From contig NC_086183.1 of NCBI RefSeq assembly GCF_023053635.1, positions 35,631,501-35,695,500 of the forward strand: a stretch of 64,000 nt of DNA. The letters run 5' to 3'. The notes under the pieces were generated by a model. The model saw only the letters and a program-made list of their open reading frames with translations, was not told the DNA's origin and made no database searches. Position 1 is the stretch's first letter. Each line of letters starts with the position of its first letter. Both the position numbers and the translations under genes were made by a program. The DNA comes from Elgaria multicarinata webbii (taxonomy: Eukaryota > Chordata > Lepidosauria > Squamata > Anguidae). Shown in pieces: positions 32,072 through 41,620 of this stretch.

Positions 32072-33157
32072 ATGGATTTTGCGCCCAACGTTGATGATAA
32101 CTTTGATTATACAGACTATAACTTCACATCCGTGACTCAGGACTTAAACTCCACATCCATGAGTACGGCCCAGGCCGGCCTGAGCCCCGTCGCCTGGGTG
32201 GCCCTTGCTGTCTATGCCGTCGTGTTCCTGTTGGGCGTGCTGGGCAATGGGGCGGTCATCTGGGTGGTGGCCTTCCAGATGCGGCACACGGTGAACACGA
32301 TCTGGTTCCTGAACCTCTCTGTGGCTGACCTGCTCTGCTGCCTGTCGTTGCCCTTCCTGGCGGAGTCCCTGGCCAACGGCTACAGCTGGCGGCTGGGAGA
32401 CTTTGCTTGCAAACTTTTGCCCTCCCTCAACATCCTCAACATGTTTGCCAGCGTCTTGCTGCTGACGCTCATCAGCGTGGACCGCTGGGCCCTGGTGGTC
32501 AAGCCAGTGTGGTGCCAGAACCACCGCTCGGCATGCTTGGCCTGGGCCCTGTGTGCCGTGGCTTGGGGCTCTGCCCTGCTCCTCACGCTGCCCTCCTTCC
32601 TCACCCGCGAGACCAAGTCCTCATTTCCTAACCAGATGACATGCGGCACCAATTATGCCATCTTGGGTGAGGATCACCACAAGGCTGAGGTCTCCGTGGC
32701 TGTCATGCGCCTCCTTTTTGGCTTCCTGATCCCTTTCGTGGTCATCAGCCTCTGCTATGGGTTGCTGCTCTTGCGGGTGCACAGAAGCCGCTTCATGCGC
32801 TCCAAGAAGACCCTGAAGGTGGTGCTGGTGGTTGTCGTGAGCTTCTTCATCTGCTGGGCCCCGTTTCATGCGTTTGCTCTCATCTTTGCCAATGAGCTTC
32901 CATCGAGTGCCCTCTACCAATCTGTGCATGATGCCGACCCCCTCGTTGTGGCCCTGGCTTACATCAACAGCTGCATCAACCCCATCATCTATGTCATCGC
33001 GGGCCAGGACTTCCAGGCCAAGGTGCAGCACTCACTGAAGAACCTGCTGCGCAATGTCTTGAGCGAAGAGTCTACCCGGGCCCATTCCCTGGCTGAGGGC
33101 CACACCCAGGCCATCTGCACCACCACAGAGGACCGCAGCACCAGCACCACCTTGTGA
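32072..33157 (+). CDS. C5AR1: C5AR1, C5a anaphylatoxin chemotactic receptor 1, 361 aa
   Basis: A class A GPCR at the plasma membrane of myeloid cells, signalling through Gi on C5a binding. The extracellular N-terminus has N-glycosylation sites at N17 and N26. An acidic D-Y-T-D-Y motif has tyrosines at 13 and 16, spaced like the sulfated Y11/Y14 of human. Seven hydrophobic segments start at about 40, 75, 112, 155, 207, 248 and 290. Hallmarks: G58-N59 in TM1, NLSVAD in TM2, the C113-C191 disulfide pair, VKPVWCQN in loop 2, CWAP in TM6, NPIIY at 303-307, and SLKNLLRNVLSEES in the tail. The DRY position reads D-R-W (human C5AR1 D-R-F). The tail ends S-T-S-T-T-L, a class I PDZ-ligand pattern. Length matches human (350 aa). 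Its place between CCDC9 and DHX34 supports orthology. Confidence 0.93.
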   Translation: MDFAPNVDDNFDYTDYNFTSVTQDLNSTSMSTAQAGLSPVAWVALAVYAVVFLLGVLGNGAVIWVVAFQMRHTVNTIWFLNLSVADLLCCLSLPFLAESLANGYSWRLGDFACKLLPSLNILNMFASVLLLTLISVDRWALVVKPVWCQNHRSACLAWALCAVAWGSALLLTLPSFLTRETKSSFPNQMTCGTNYAILGEDHHKAEVSVAVMRLLFGFLIPFVVISLCYGLLLLRVHRSRFMRSKKTLKVVLVVVVSFFICWAPFHAFALIFANELPSSALYQSVHDADPLVVALAYINSCINPIIYVIAGQDFQAKVQHSLKNLLRNVLSEESTRAHSLAEGHTQAICTTTEDRSTSTTL

Positions 33158-33309
33158 GGGGAGCACAGCTCCCGAGAGAAGCCAACACTCGCTCTGGCTT
33201 GGTGCCCCAGATGAGGGCATGGTCTGCTTTTGCACATGCGTGTAAGTGCACAAACTTTCTCCTGTTGCAGTATTCCTTTTGCTTTTGCCCTGTGATGAGG
33301 CCAAAATCC

Positions 33310-33875
33310 TCCAATCTAATTAAAACCATTTAAAAACATGACATCATCATAACAATAAAACAAAACAAGGTGGTAACGGAGTTCCTCATAGGTCAGGGAA
33401 CGCCTGTGTGCGTAGGTGTGTTTCCAAGAGGTGCTTAAACATGCCACCATTTCTGCCTCTTGAACCAGGCATGGGAGAGTCGCTAGCTGGTGGGACGTGC
33501 CATAGGCTGCGGAATGCCCAGTAAGGCTCCTATGGTGACTTCCGGGATTGAATGGGTGTATATAAGTGATGACAGACAGGTTGGGATGTCTTCGTGCGGA
33601 AACAGAAGTAATGATAATAATTTAAACAGAAAAGCAAGATATCTCACCCCAGTGGGGCAGGATGCGAGCAGGTGAGCCTTGAGTGCAGGCTGCTCAGTCT
33701 CTTGCCCAGGTGTTGCTTGCTGGGATGATCCATTTCAAGGCCCCTTCCAGTAGGGTGACCTTATGAAAAGGCAGACAGGGCTCCTGTATCTTTAACAGTT
33801 TTATAGAAAATGGAATTTCAGGGAGCTTTGGCTGTTGGGCGGTATAAAAATGCATAAAATAAATAAAATAAAAAT
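33310..33875. repeat. Interspersed repeat fragments with 'GGGCGGTATAAAA' tail
   Basis: An A-rich start ('AAACCATTTAAAAACATGAC') and 'TCCAAGAGGTGCTTAAACAT' resemble the reversed family at 38.99 kb. A separate tail 'TTTGGCTGTTGGGCGGTATA' with (AAAT)n is at 33,824-33,870. Confidence 0.45.
33354..33359 (+). terminator. AATAAA, candidate C5AR1 poly(A) signal
   Basis: The first canonical hexamer after the C5AR1 stop, about 200 nt downstream. It lies at the edge of an A-rich repeat, so it could be repeat-borne. Confidence 0.4.
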
Positions 33876-34950
33876 TTCATCAGGTGTCATTTGTATGCAT
33901 GCAGCACCTAGTAGAATTCCCTCTTCATCACAACAGTTGAAGCTGCAGGAGCCCTGCCCCCCCCTCTGTATCTCCTCAACAGCAGGAGAGCCAAGCAATG
34001 CCAGGCTATAGTGCAGAGAGTGATCTCAGACTGGAGGTGCCCCTGGGCCACCAAGCTCCTCTTTGCTGCCTCTCAGGTTGTCTCTTGACAGAGCCAGAAA
34101 GGGAGGGGGGCTGCCAGCTGCACCTCCGAGCCCCTCCAAAAGTGGGGAGTGTGTGCAATGGCTCCTGATACCGGAAGGAAAACGTGGGAGCATCCCCGAG
34201 TTTGCATAAACGTCTCCTTCTCCAGGGACCCTAAAGCAGTAGTAGGTGGGCTGGTTTACCCCTCTCCTCACTTGCAATGGATCCACAGACTCTTTGGGGC
34301 TGCAGACAGAGCGGCGCTTCGCAGTCCAATGGGAGCACAAAGTGATGCTCACTGTGATTGATGCGTGTTGGGGCAGAAGGTGGGCTGGATGTCCATTGGC
34401 TAGGAACACCCAAGAGATCTTAGGGTCACTGAGGAAAATATTATTATTCAGATTTAGAAATTATTGGGAGAGAAAATGAACCAGAAAGTATCAATACAGA
34501 CATGAGGTATAGGGTGCTTTTGTGCAAATACCAGCAGCCAAAATGGGAGAATTGGAGGTTTTAAAGGCGAACCTAGACTGTGAGCTCCTCGACATTAAAA
34601 AAGAAAAGAAAAAAGTCCTGCTGCCTTACTGTGGCTTTCTGCATCCACTTTCTTTTGGGAATGTGATCAGCGGCATTACACCGGCGGCCGTGTGGTTTGA
34701 AATTGAATACTCCCCCTCTCTACTTGCTCCATGTGCTCCATTCACTTTACTGAGACAGTGCCATCTAGTGGCATAATTGTAGCACAATGCCAAGAATACA
34801 GGGTGGGACATGGTGCGATATCCTAGATATTTCCACATTATCGCTGGATTTTTTAAACCTGCAATTTCCAGGGGATAGTGTGGAGGAGCCCTGGATGTTG
34901 TATAATGAACTCGCAAACTTCCATGAGTAGCCAATCACGAATGTGCTATA
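33876..34950. other. Intergenic DNA, no gene seen
   Basis: A short L2-like tail relic, 'GACTGTGAGCTCCTCGACAT', lies at about 34,577. An imperfect inverted pair (CCACATTATCGCTGG / CCAGGGGATAGTGTGG) is at 34,833-34,886. C5AR2, which follows C5AR1 in human, was sought from 33.2 to 41 kb and not found. Confidence 0.45.
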
Positions 34951-34954
34951 AATT

Positions 34955-34998
34955 GCTTGTGAAGAGAAGCTCACAGTGGGCATTACAGAAACCTGGTG

Positions 34999-35050
<52 letters not shown>

Positions 35051-35230
35051 TTTATTTCTAAGCCGCCTCTCCATCCTGATTGAGGCAGGGAACAACAATG
35101 AAAAAACCCAGTGGGATATGGTCATCTTTGGATATAAACTCTACAGGAAGGACAGGGAAGGGTGAACTGGGGGAGGTGTTGTTCTGTATGTCAAAGAGGG
35201 CAAAGCGTTGAGCAGACTAGGACACCTAAA
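34955..35230 (+). mobile_element. CR1-clade LINE endonuclease fragment, interrupted by an ATA-repeat element
   Basis: The pieces GITETWW and then GYKLYRKDREG and GGGVVLYVKEGKALS are CR1-type endonuclease wording. Between them are an (ATA)n tract (about 34,999-35,050) and a short foreign segment, 'TTCTAAGCCGCCTCTCCATC'. Confidence 0.65.
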
Positions 35231-35665
35231 TGAGCAAAATGAAATATGACCACAAAGGTGCAGGCCAAAGAACAATGATGACACGCCTGTAACATACGGC
35301 CTGTGTAAACCAATCAGGGACAGACTGTGGACCAAGTTGGCCTCTATCTGTGCCATGGACTACTCTATGTTGCCATGAGTCATGTGTGCTCATTTCCAAA
35401 CCCTGAGATTCAAGTCATCAATGGACTAGAACAAGGACGTTCCAGTGGCCGCCTTGGAGTTTACTCCAAGAACATTGCATTTAAGGAAGTTTTGTAAAGA
35501 TAAAAGATGTAACGCTTTGAATGTTTCAATAAATGCAGTTAGTTAAGGTAAACCTTTTGTTAAATTTGATTTTTCTCCATGAACTGTGTTTGCAGGGAAC
35601 CAACTTATTTAATATATATTTAAGTGGAAAATTGTCCAGGAAGTGCAACACAGTCACATTTGTCT
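35231..35665. other. AT-rich intergenic DNA, no gene seen
   Basis: No recognised motif or exon. Confidence 0.4.
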
Positions 35666-36025
35666 TCAAAAGAGGGAACCTCTCTAAAATGAGGAAACTG
35701 GTAAAAGGAAAGTTAAAAGGAGGAATCCAGAATGTTAAATCCCTTCAAAATACTTGGAAGTTACTCAAAACGACAATAATAGAACCTCAGCCAAAATTTA
35801 TACTGCAGGCTAGGAAAGGTAGCACCAAAGAGGTTACCTGCCTGGTTAATGAGCAGTGCCAAGGAAGCTATTAGAAAAAAGGCTTCCTTCAGAAAACAGA
35901 AGTCTTGCCCAAACAAGGAAAACAAAAGGCAGCACAAGCTTGCTGAGAGATGATGCAAGCAGACAAGAGGAGAAGCAAAAACAACCATTTTGAAGAGCAT
36001 ATCATTAACACTATCAAGGCCAACA
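35666..36025 (+). mobile_element. CR1-clade LINE ORF2 fragment (before the RT core)
   Basis: The translated stretch 'MRKLVKGKLKGGIQNVKSLQ ... TWKLLKTTIIE' is Lys-rich CR1-family sequence between endonuclease and RT. It may belong to the same dismembered copy as 34,955-35,230. Confidence 0.55.
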
Positions 36026-36034
36026 ATAAAGAAT

Positions 36035-36250
36035 TCTCCCTCCCACTCATGTCCCCCAACAAAGCCTCTTGAGAAGCAGGCTGACCCTGAGGGGGGAGGG
36101 AATATCCAGCCATTGTGAGTAGTAGCCATGGATAGGCTCCTCCTCCTCCTCCTCCTCCTCCTCCTCCTCCTCCTCCTCCTCCTCCAGAAAGTCATCCAAA
36201 TGGACGCCCATCGCTATGCTTATGGGAGTAAATTCCATCATTTAACGCTG
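36035..36250 (-). mobile_element. CR1-like LINE fragment with expanded GGA repeat, minus strand
   Basis: Reverse-orientation second-family copy: 'GTAGTAGCCATGGATAGGCT', then (CCT)n at 36,138-36,185, then 'AGTCATCCAAATGGACGCCC'. The CCT run sits where other copies have a short GGAGGAG. Confidence 0.7.
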
Positions 36251-36465
36251 TGCAAAAGTCCTTCCTGACTGTTAGAGCAGTACGACAATGGAATCAGTTA
36301 CTTAGGGAAGTTGTGGGCTCTCCCACACTCGAGGCATTCAAGAGGCAGCTGGGCAGTCACCTCTCAGGGATGCTTTTGGGTGGATTCCTGCATTGAGCAG
36401 GGAGTTGGACTCAATGGCCTTGTAGGTCCCTTCCAACTCTGCTATTCTATGATTCTATGATTCCT
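36251..36465 (+). mobile_element. CR1 LINE 3' end
   Basis: It reads 'TCCTTCCTGACTGTTAGAGC ... TTCCAACTCTGCTATTCTAT', ending in the ATTCTATG repeat. It abuts the minus-strand copy on its left. Confidence 0.85.
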
Positions 36466-38992
36466 TTTGGGTGCTGCCAGGTGCAATACACTGCACAGCT
36501 CTTCTGTTGTTTCCTCTTCACAGATTTTTGTGGAAAGAAAAAAGGTAGAAGTGGCAGTGGGAAAACATGGGAGGAGAATGATGGGAACAAGTTTTCAACT
36601 GGTACCCTCCACCCACCCCCACTCTCTACACTGAACCTCAAATTTCTCCAGACCCAAGTACTCTAAACACAGAGAGCTAAAGCACAGAGAGCTAAAAACT
36701 CTAAGAGTACCTAAAAAGTCTCTCACAATCCTCTCAGTCATTCCCTTATATATCACTCCTCCCCCTCCCAAGACATCCTAACTCCGCCCACTCAGGCCAA
36801 CATTCTAAACTCACCACAGACTTACAAACTGCAGACATTCATTTAGGAACTGACTTGTGGGGTGTAACGCCACAACCCCCCACCCCAAATTCTGTGAATG
36901 AGGCCGTTGCATAAATTATGCTGAATCCGAATGCATCACAGTCCAATATTGAAACACTCGCGAAAGATCACAGGCAAGGCGTTGGGCTCCAAACATTTAT
37001 TCTCGAGAATAGGGTGATGACCTGGCACTCACACAGCAAAGACAGGATCACACCACACTGCATTCAAACCATAGCATATATGTTACACGTCATTTACCCA
37101 CATCCCATTGGTCCACCTCATCTGTTACATCACTCAGGCATGCCCCGTTGCACTCAAGTGATGGTCAAGAGAGGAACTGCAGTGGGGAAAACATCTGGCT
37201 GTCGCCATCACCACGTGTAAAATACCTGCTTCCAGGTGTATTTTGTGCCGCATACCTGTATATAACCCTTTCCTTATATGGCGATGTCTGGGCAGCTAGC
37301 CAGTGGAGTGGATTCGTCAGGATTAACTTAATCACTGTCTTTTGGAGCTGACAAGTCTAAAGAGCTTGATGTGTGCCTACGTGCTACTTGCATGGAGGTA
37401 AATGGAGTTCTTACTGGGGGCATCTGGCCACTCCCCTTTTCCTGCCTTGTGTGCCCCTTTACCCTTTCCAGGTGTCCCTATGCGTTTTCCTGCGCAGGCT
37501 TCCAATTGTGGTAGACCGGGTCCTCTTTGGAATTGAGCTAGCTGGGAGGTTTGCAGCCATGCAAGATTTTGTTTACATTCCACGGTTAATTGACCATGGT
37601 GCTGTTCTCAAGCAGCAGATAAGTGCTGAAGTTCCAAAGTAGCAGCCATGTTATTGTTGGTGGGCTGCCAAAACCGCAAATGGGAAGTTGAAGCGGGGCT
37701 TGTGAAAGGGGTGATATGAAGGGAATAGACGCAGCTCTTAGTGGAGTGTCCTGGGTGTGGGTGTGAGGGTGCACGTGTGTGTAAGTGTGGGTGGGTGCTT
37801 GCATGTACACATGTGCACGTGCATGTACACATGTGTGCGAATGCATGTATGGATGCGTGTCTGTGTGTCAGGGGGAAATGGACATTCTAGATTTTATATC
37901 AAGGCCAGGTGATTGCATGATAAAAGCCTCGTCTGGAAGCACCCAAGGAAAGCAGAACCACAGAATCATAGGATGTTGAAGTAGCCAAGGGGGACCAGAG
38001 TGTCCTTGTGCCTGGGGGCAGGGGCGGAGGGAGAGGCTGAGGTGCAGCCAGCTTTGCTCGGTTCCTCCACTGGAGGAGCCTGAGGTGGTCTCTGAGCTCC
38101 ATTCTGTTCTGGAGGCCCATTTGGCAGCCACTTCTGCTGTGCTGGTCACCAGATTGGCCGGCCAGTAGCCTGGTTTCCGCTCAGTGGATGCTTCACCACA
38201 GAACCACCAGTTCTGCTTTTCAGTCAGGCTGTTCTAAGGAGGCAGGAGAATCTCTTTGCTTCTTTTGCTGTTCCAGCAGAATGTCAGCGCTCGCTTCTGG
38301 CAACCCCACCCCCAGAACCTCCCTGTTGCTAAGCCTCTGCTATCCTGAGACAACCTCTTCTGCAGCCTCAGCAAAGGAGTGATGCAAGGGAAGCCCAGGC
38401 ACAACTCTAACAGAGGAAGGGGAGGGAACAGGGGCGGATCCCTCCGATATGCGGCAGATGCACATTTATTGCTGGCTGGCACCGGTGGCCCAGAAGCCAA
38501 GTGTGGCCTGGCCTGGCCTTAAGGCACGGGTGGGTGGGAGGGCCAGCAGCATCAGGGACCGTGTTCTTCAGGGTGAGGCGGGGGTGTCATTGCCCCATCT
38601 CCCAAAAAGGAAAATAAAGATCTGGTTAAAACAATTACTTCTCTGCGCCTAGGCACCTGCACACTGTGCCGAGACAGCGTGTGGGTGAGATGGGCTCCTT
38701 ATGTTTGCTGCTCATGTCCATGTATCTGCTTGCGTGGAACTGACCTTTTCCCATGGAAGGACATCAGGAAGGATTTGGGGAGGGTCCTCCTGCCCTCCTC
38801 AGAACTAGATGGAAATCCTCCCCCCCCCCCAAGAGAAGGAAAGCCCATTTCCACACACCGGCAGCCAAGTAGAGCAACTTGGAAGGTTGAGGGCAGGACG
38901 GGCGATGGCAAGGTCCCACAGGCCAGTGCCAATGGCTGTGGGAGTGGATTGGCTGCCTTCTCTGCAGCTCCGTGTCTGAACCTCCCACATAT
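36466..38992. other. Intergenic DNA, no gene seen
   Basis: It contains a GT-rich/ACATGTGC-type tract at 37,745-37,870 and a short CR1 3' end relic at about 37,958-37,980. No supported exon on either strand. Confidence 0.45.
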
Positions 38993-39365
38993 TTATTTAT
39001 TTATTTATTTATTACATTTTTATACCGCCCAATAGCCGAAGCTCTCTGGGCGGTTCACAAAAATTAAAACCATCATAAAAACAACCAACAAGTTAAAAAT
39101 ACAAATACAAAATACAATATAAAAAGCACAACCAGGATAAAACCACACAGCAAAATTGATATAAGGTTAAAATACAGAGTTAAAACAGTATAATTTAAAT
39201 TTAAGTTAAAATTAAGTGTTAAAATACTGAGTGAATAAAAAGGTCTTCAGCTGGCGACGAAAGGAGTACAGTGTAGGCGCCAGGCAGACCTCTCTGGGGA
39301 GCTCATTCCACAACCGGGGTGCCACAGCGGAGAAAGCCCTCCTCCTAGTAGCCACCTGCCTCACT
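38993..39365 (-). repeat. Interspersed repeat with (TTTA)n end, reverse orientation
   Basis: It starts with (ATTT)n at 38,993-39,013. It continues 'TATACCGCCCAATAGCCGAA', then an A-rich stretch, then 'GGTCTTCAGCTGGCGACGAA' and 'CTCATTCCACAACCGGGGTG'. Related tails are at 10.81, 33.83 and 40.08 kb, which suggests one LINE-like family or a SINE sharing its 3' end. Confidence 0.6.
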
Positions 39366-40072
39366 TCCTTTGGAAGTTTCCTTGCTGGCTGGAGCAGGGG
39401 GCAGACTGGTCCGGTGCCCTTTCAGTGTGTGGTGGTGAGTTCCCAAGACCCTCTCTCAGCCTCGCCATTCCTGCAGCGAGGGGCGCGCGAGAGGAGCTGG
39501 CTCCTCGGGATGCACTGAGGCAGCTGACCCACCCTTGGGCTCCGCTTTCCTGCAGCACGAGGGAGTTGAGATGGAGATGGAGAAGGTATCTCCACGTCCT
39601 GAAGGCCTCCTCCACTCTTGCCCGTCCCCTTCCTGCTGAACGGCAGCAAGACATCCCCTTCTCTGAAAGCCTCTGAGGGACGAAGAGAAACTGCCTGGCC
39701 CAGGTAGGGGTGTGGGAGGTAATGGCCCGTTTCTTGTGTGTTTGTGTGCCTGGATAGGGTGTTGTGTGTCTCTCGGGGTGGGGTGGGGGCTGTGTGTGTG
39801 TTTTCTAGGTCAAGAGAATTTGACACCAGAAGAAATGGTGAGGTCTGGTGTTGAACTTACACAGTTGTCCTAGATGCTGTTTATTAAATGTATAAAGGCC
39901 TGCTTAAAGGGCAGTTTTCTTGTTTCTTAGAATATGCACTGTATATATTAGGCAACTCTGTAGGCTTCTTACATGAGGAGATGGGTCAGGCACCAATACA
40001 TATTGCTTAGCTGTCTGATGCTGAGGGCCTAATCCTTGCGTTAAGCTGCTGCCTTACTCTTCTAACTTGCTA
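39366..40072. other. Intergenic DNA, no gene seen
   Basis: No recognised repeat or exon. Confidence 0.4.
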
Positions 40073-40172
40073 GGGAACCGCCCAGAGAGCTTGTGAACCG
40101 CCCAGAGAGCTTCGGCTATTGGGCGGTATAAAAATGTAATAAATAAATAAAATAAATAAATAATAAATAGGG
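40073..40172 (+). repeat. LINE/SINE 3' tail with internal tandem duplication
   Basis: 'GAACCGCCCAGAGAGCTT' occurs twice in tandem (40,076 and 40,096), followed by 'CGGCTATTGGGCGGTATAAA' and (AAAT)n. It is the plus-strand form of the tail at 38.99 kb. Confidence 0.65.
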
Positions 40173-40609
40173 AGACGAACAGGGTGAAGTGAAATGGGGA
40201 TGCATAAACCTAAAAGAGCTGTTGAAGGCAAGTGCAAATCAGCTACAAATATAGTAAACAAACGTTGAACTAGAGGCATACTTGTATTCTACATGTACTG
40301 TTGTGTAATCATATTGCGAAAGACAAACTTTTTCATCAGTTATTATTATTGCAAATAGCACTTTCCCAAAACCTGCTGTAGTTTCTGTGATGTATCCCCC
40401 CCCCCCAGTTACAATTAGAATTATGAGTAGCAAAAATTTTTTAAAAGGCAATTTTTGTGTCTGTGTCTTTTGCTATGGGCTGCTGCTGGGTTCCAAAGTA
40501 AATGAAGCAGCCCCGTTGTATGGCCGGCAGAGAGACGGGTTGCAATTAGGCGCTCAGAGCTTGCGGGTCACGATAAGTCCTGAATCATGCAGACTTTCCT
40601 ACCACTTAG

Positions 40610-40716
40610 TGGCTGAGTTCGGACGACGCGCTAATCAACCGGGGTGGTGGTGGTGGTGGTAAGAGGAACAAAATGGAAAACAACCGCGATGATTAGCGTG
40701 TCGTCCGAACCCGGCC
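40610..40716. mobile_element. Short MITE upstream of DHX34
   Basis: The left end GTTCGGACGACGCGCTAATC (40,617) and the right end GATTAGCGTGTCGTCCGAAC (to 40,710) are inverted repeats differing at one base, around an internal (GGT)n. It is about 100 bp and 0.25 kb from the DHX34 CpG island. Confidence 0.75.
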
Positions 40717-40859
40717 GACACGCTAAGGAGGAGGGAGCGTCTGGAAGCTCAAAGCTGCCGCTAACTACACGGAATTCCCTGCAGCTTTTCCCAGCCCAGT
40801 TCAGCATCCCGCGGTAGAGGCTCATATTTCACACGGGAGGGGGGTCGGGAAACGCTGTG

Positions 40860-41620
40860 GGGGAGGCCAACGCTAACCTTGGCCAAACTGCCTCCCCCCA
40901 CGCTGCCGCCCAGCACTGGGCCGCCCCCTGGGAAACGCGCCGTCCCGGCCCAAAGCGGCCCACGCACATCGCGAGTGAACCCGGGAGGCGCACCGCGCGC
41001 GCTACTCTAACTTCTAGGTCTATAACCCAGGCAGGCCCGCTCTGACTGAGGGCAAGCTTCGCCCGGGCAGCGTCGGTGGCGCGTACTGAGCATGCTCAAT
41101 AGCAGCCCGCTCTGGGCGAGACGCCCGCGGGCTGGCGGAGAGGGAAGACGCGTGCAAAAGTTCCTGGGAGGCGGAAGAACGTGGGAATGCGAAGAGGCTC
41201 GCGCGCGGAGCGGACGCTTGGGCACCGGGGGGGGGGCTTTGTTTTCTTCCTTAGGGATCCGGGGTGGGAGCTTCTCGGGGGAGTGGGGGGTTCCCGGCGC
41301 GCTGCCTCATCTCCCCGCCTCTGCTGCTGCTCCCAGGTCCTGGGGGTGGCGACCCCCCCTCGCCCGACCTCCTGACCCCTCGGCCGCGTCGGCGCCTGGG
41401 CCGCCCCCCGGCAGCCCGTGGGGTTGCAGAGCCCCGGGAGAGCCGGCCTCGGCCCCTTCGCACCCCCGGGTCGCTGCCTGCTGGGAAGAGCGCGCAGAAG
41501 GGAGCCCGCCGTACGGATCCGGGCCGTGGGAGCCCTCGTGGCCCCTGCCCGGTGGGCCCCGAGGGGCTGAGCTGCAGATCCGGGGAGCCCGCCTGGCCCT
41601 GGCCCTTCACAACTCCGGAG
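40860..41620 (+). promoter_or_regulatory. DHX34: DHX34 CpG-island promoter and 5'UTR
   Basis: A CpG-dense block with a 12-bp palindrome TGAGCATGCTCA at 41,087-41,098. A likely acceptor, TGCTGCTCCCAG, ends at 41,336, so the coding exon probably begins at 41,337. No ATG occurs between there and the chosen start at 41,621. The first-exon donor was not identified. Confidence 0.6.

Noticed and set aside
36863-37087. Segment beginning TGTAAC and ending GTTACA, looking like a solo LTR or TIR element
   Set aside because: Only 6 bp are inverted, there is no target-site duplication and no coding remnant nearby, so chance is likely.
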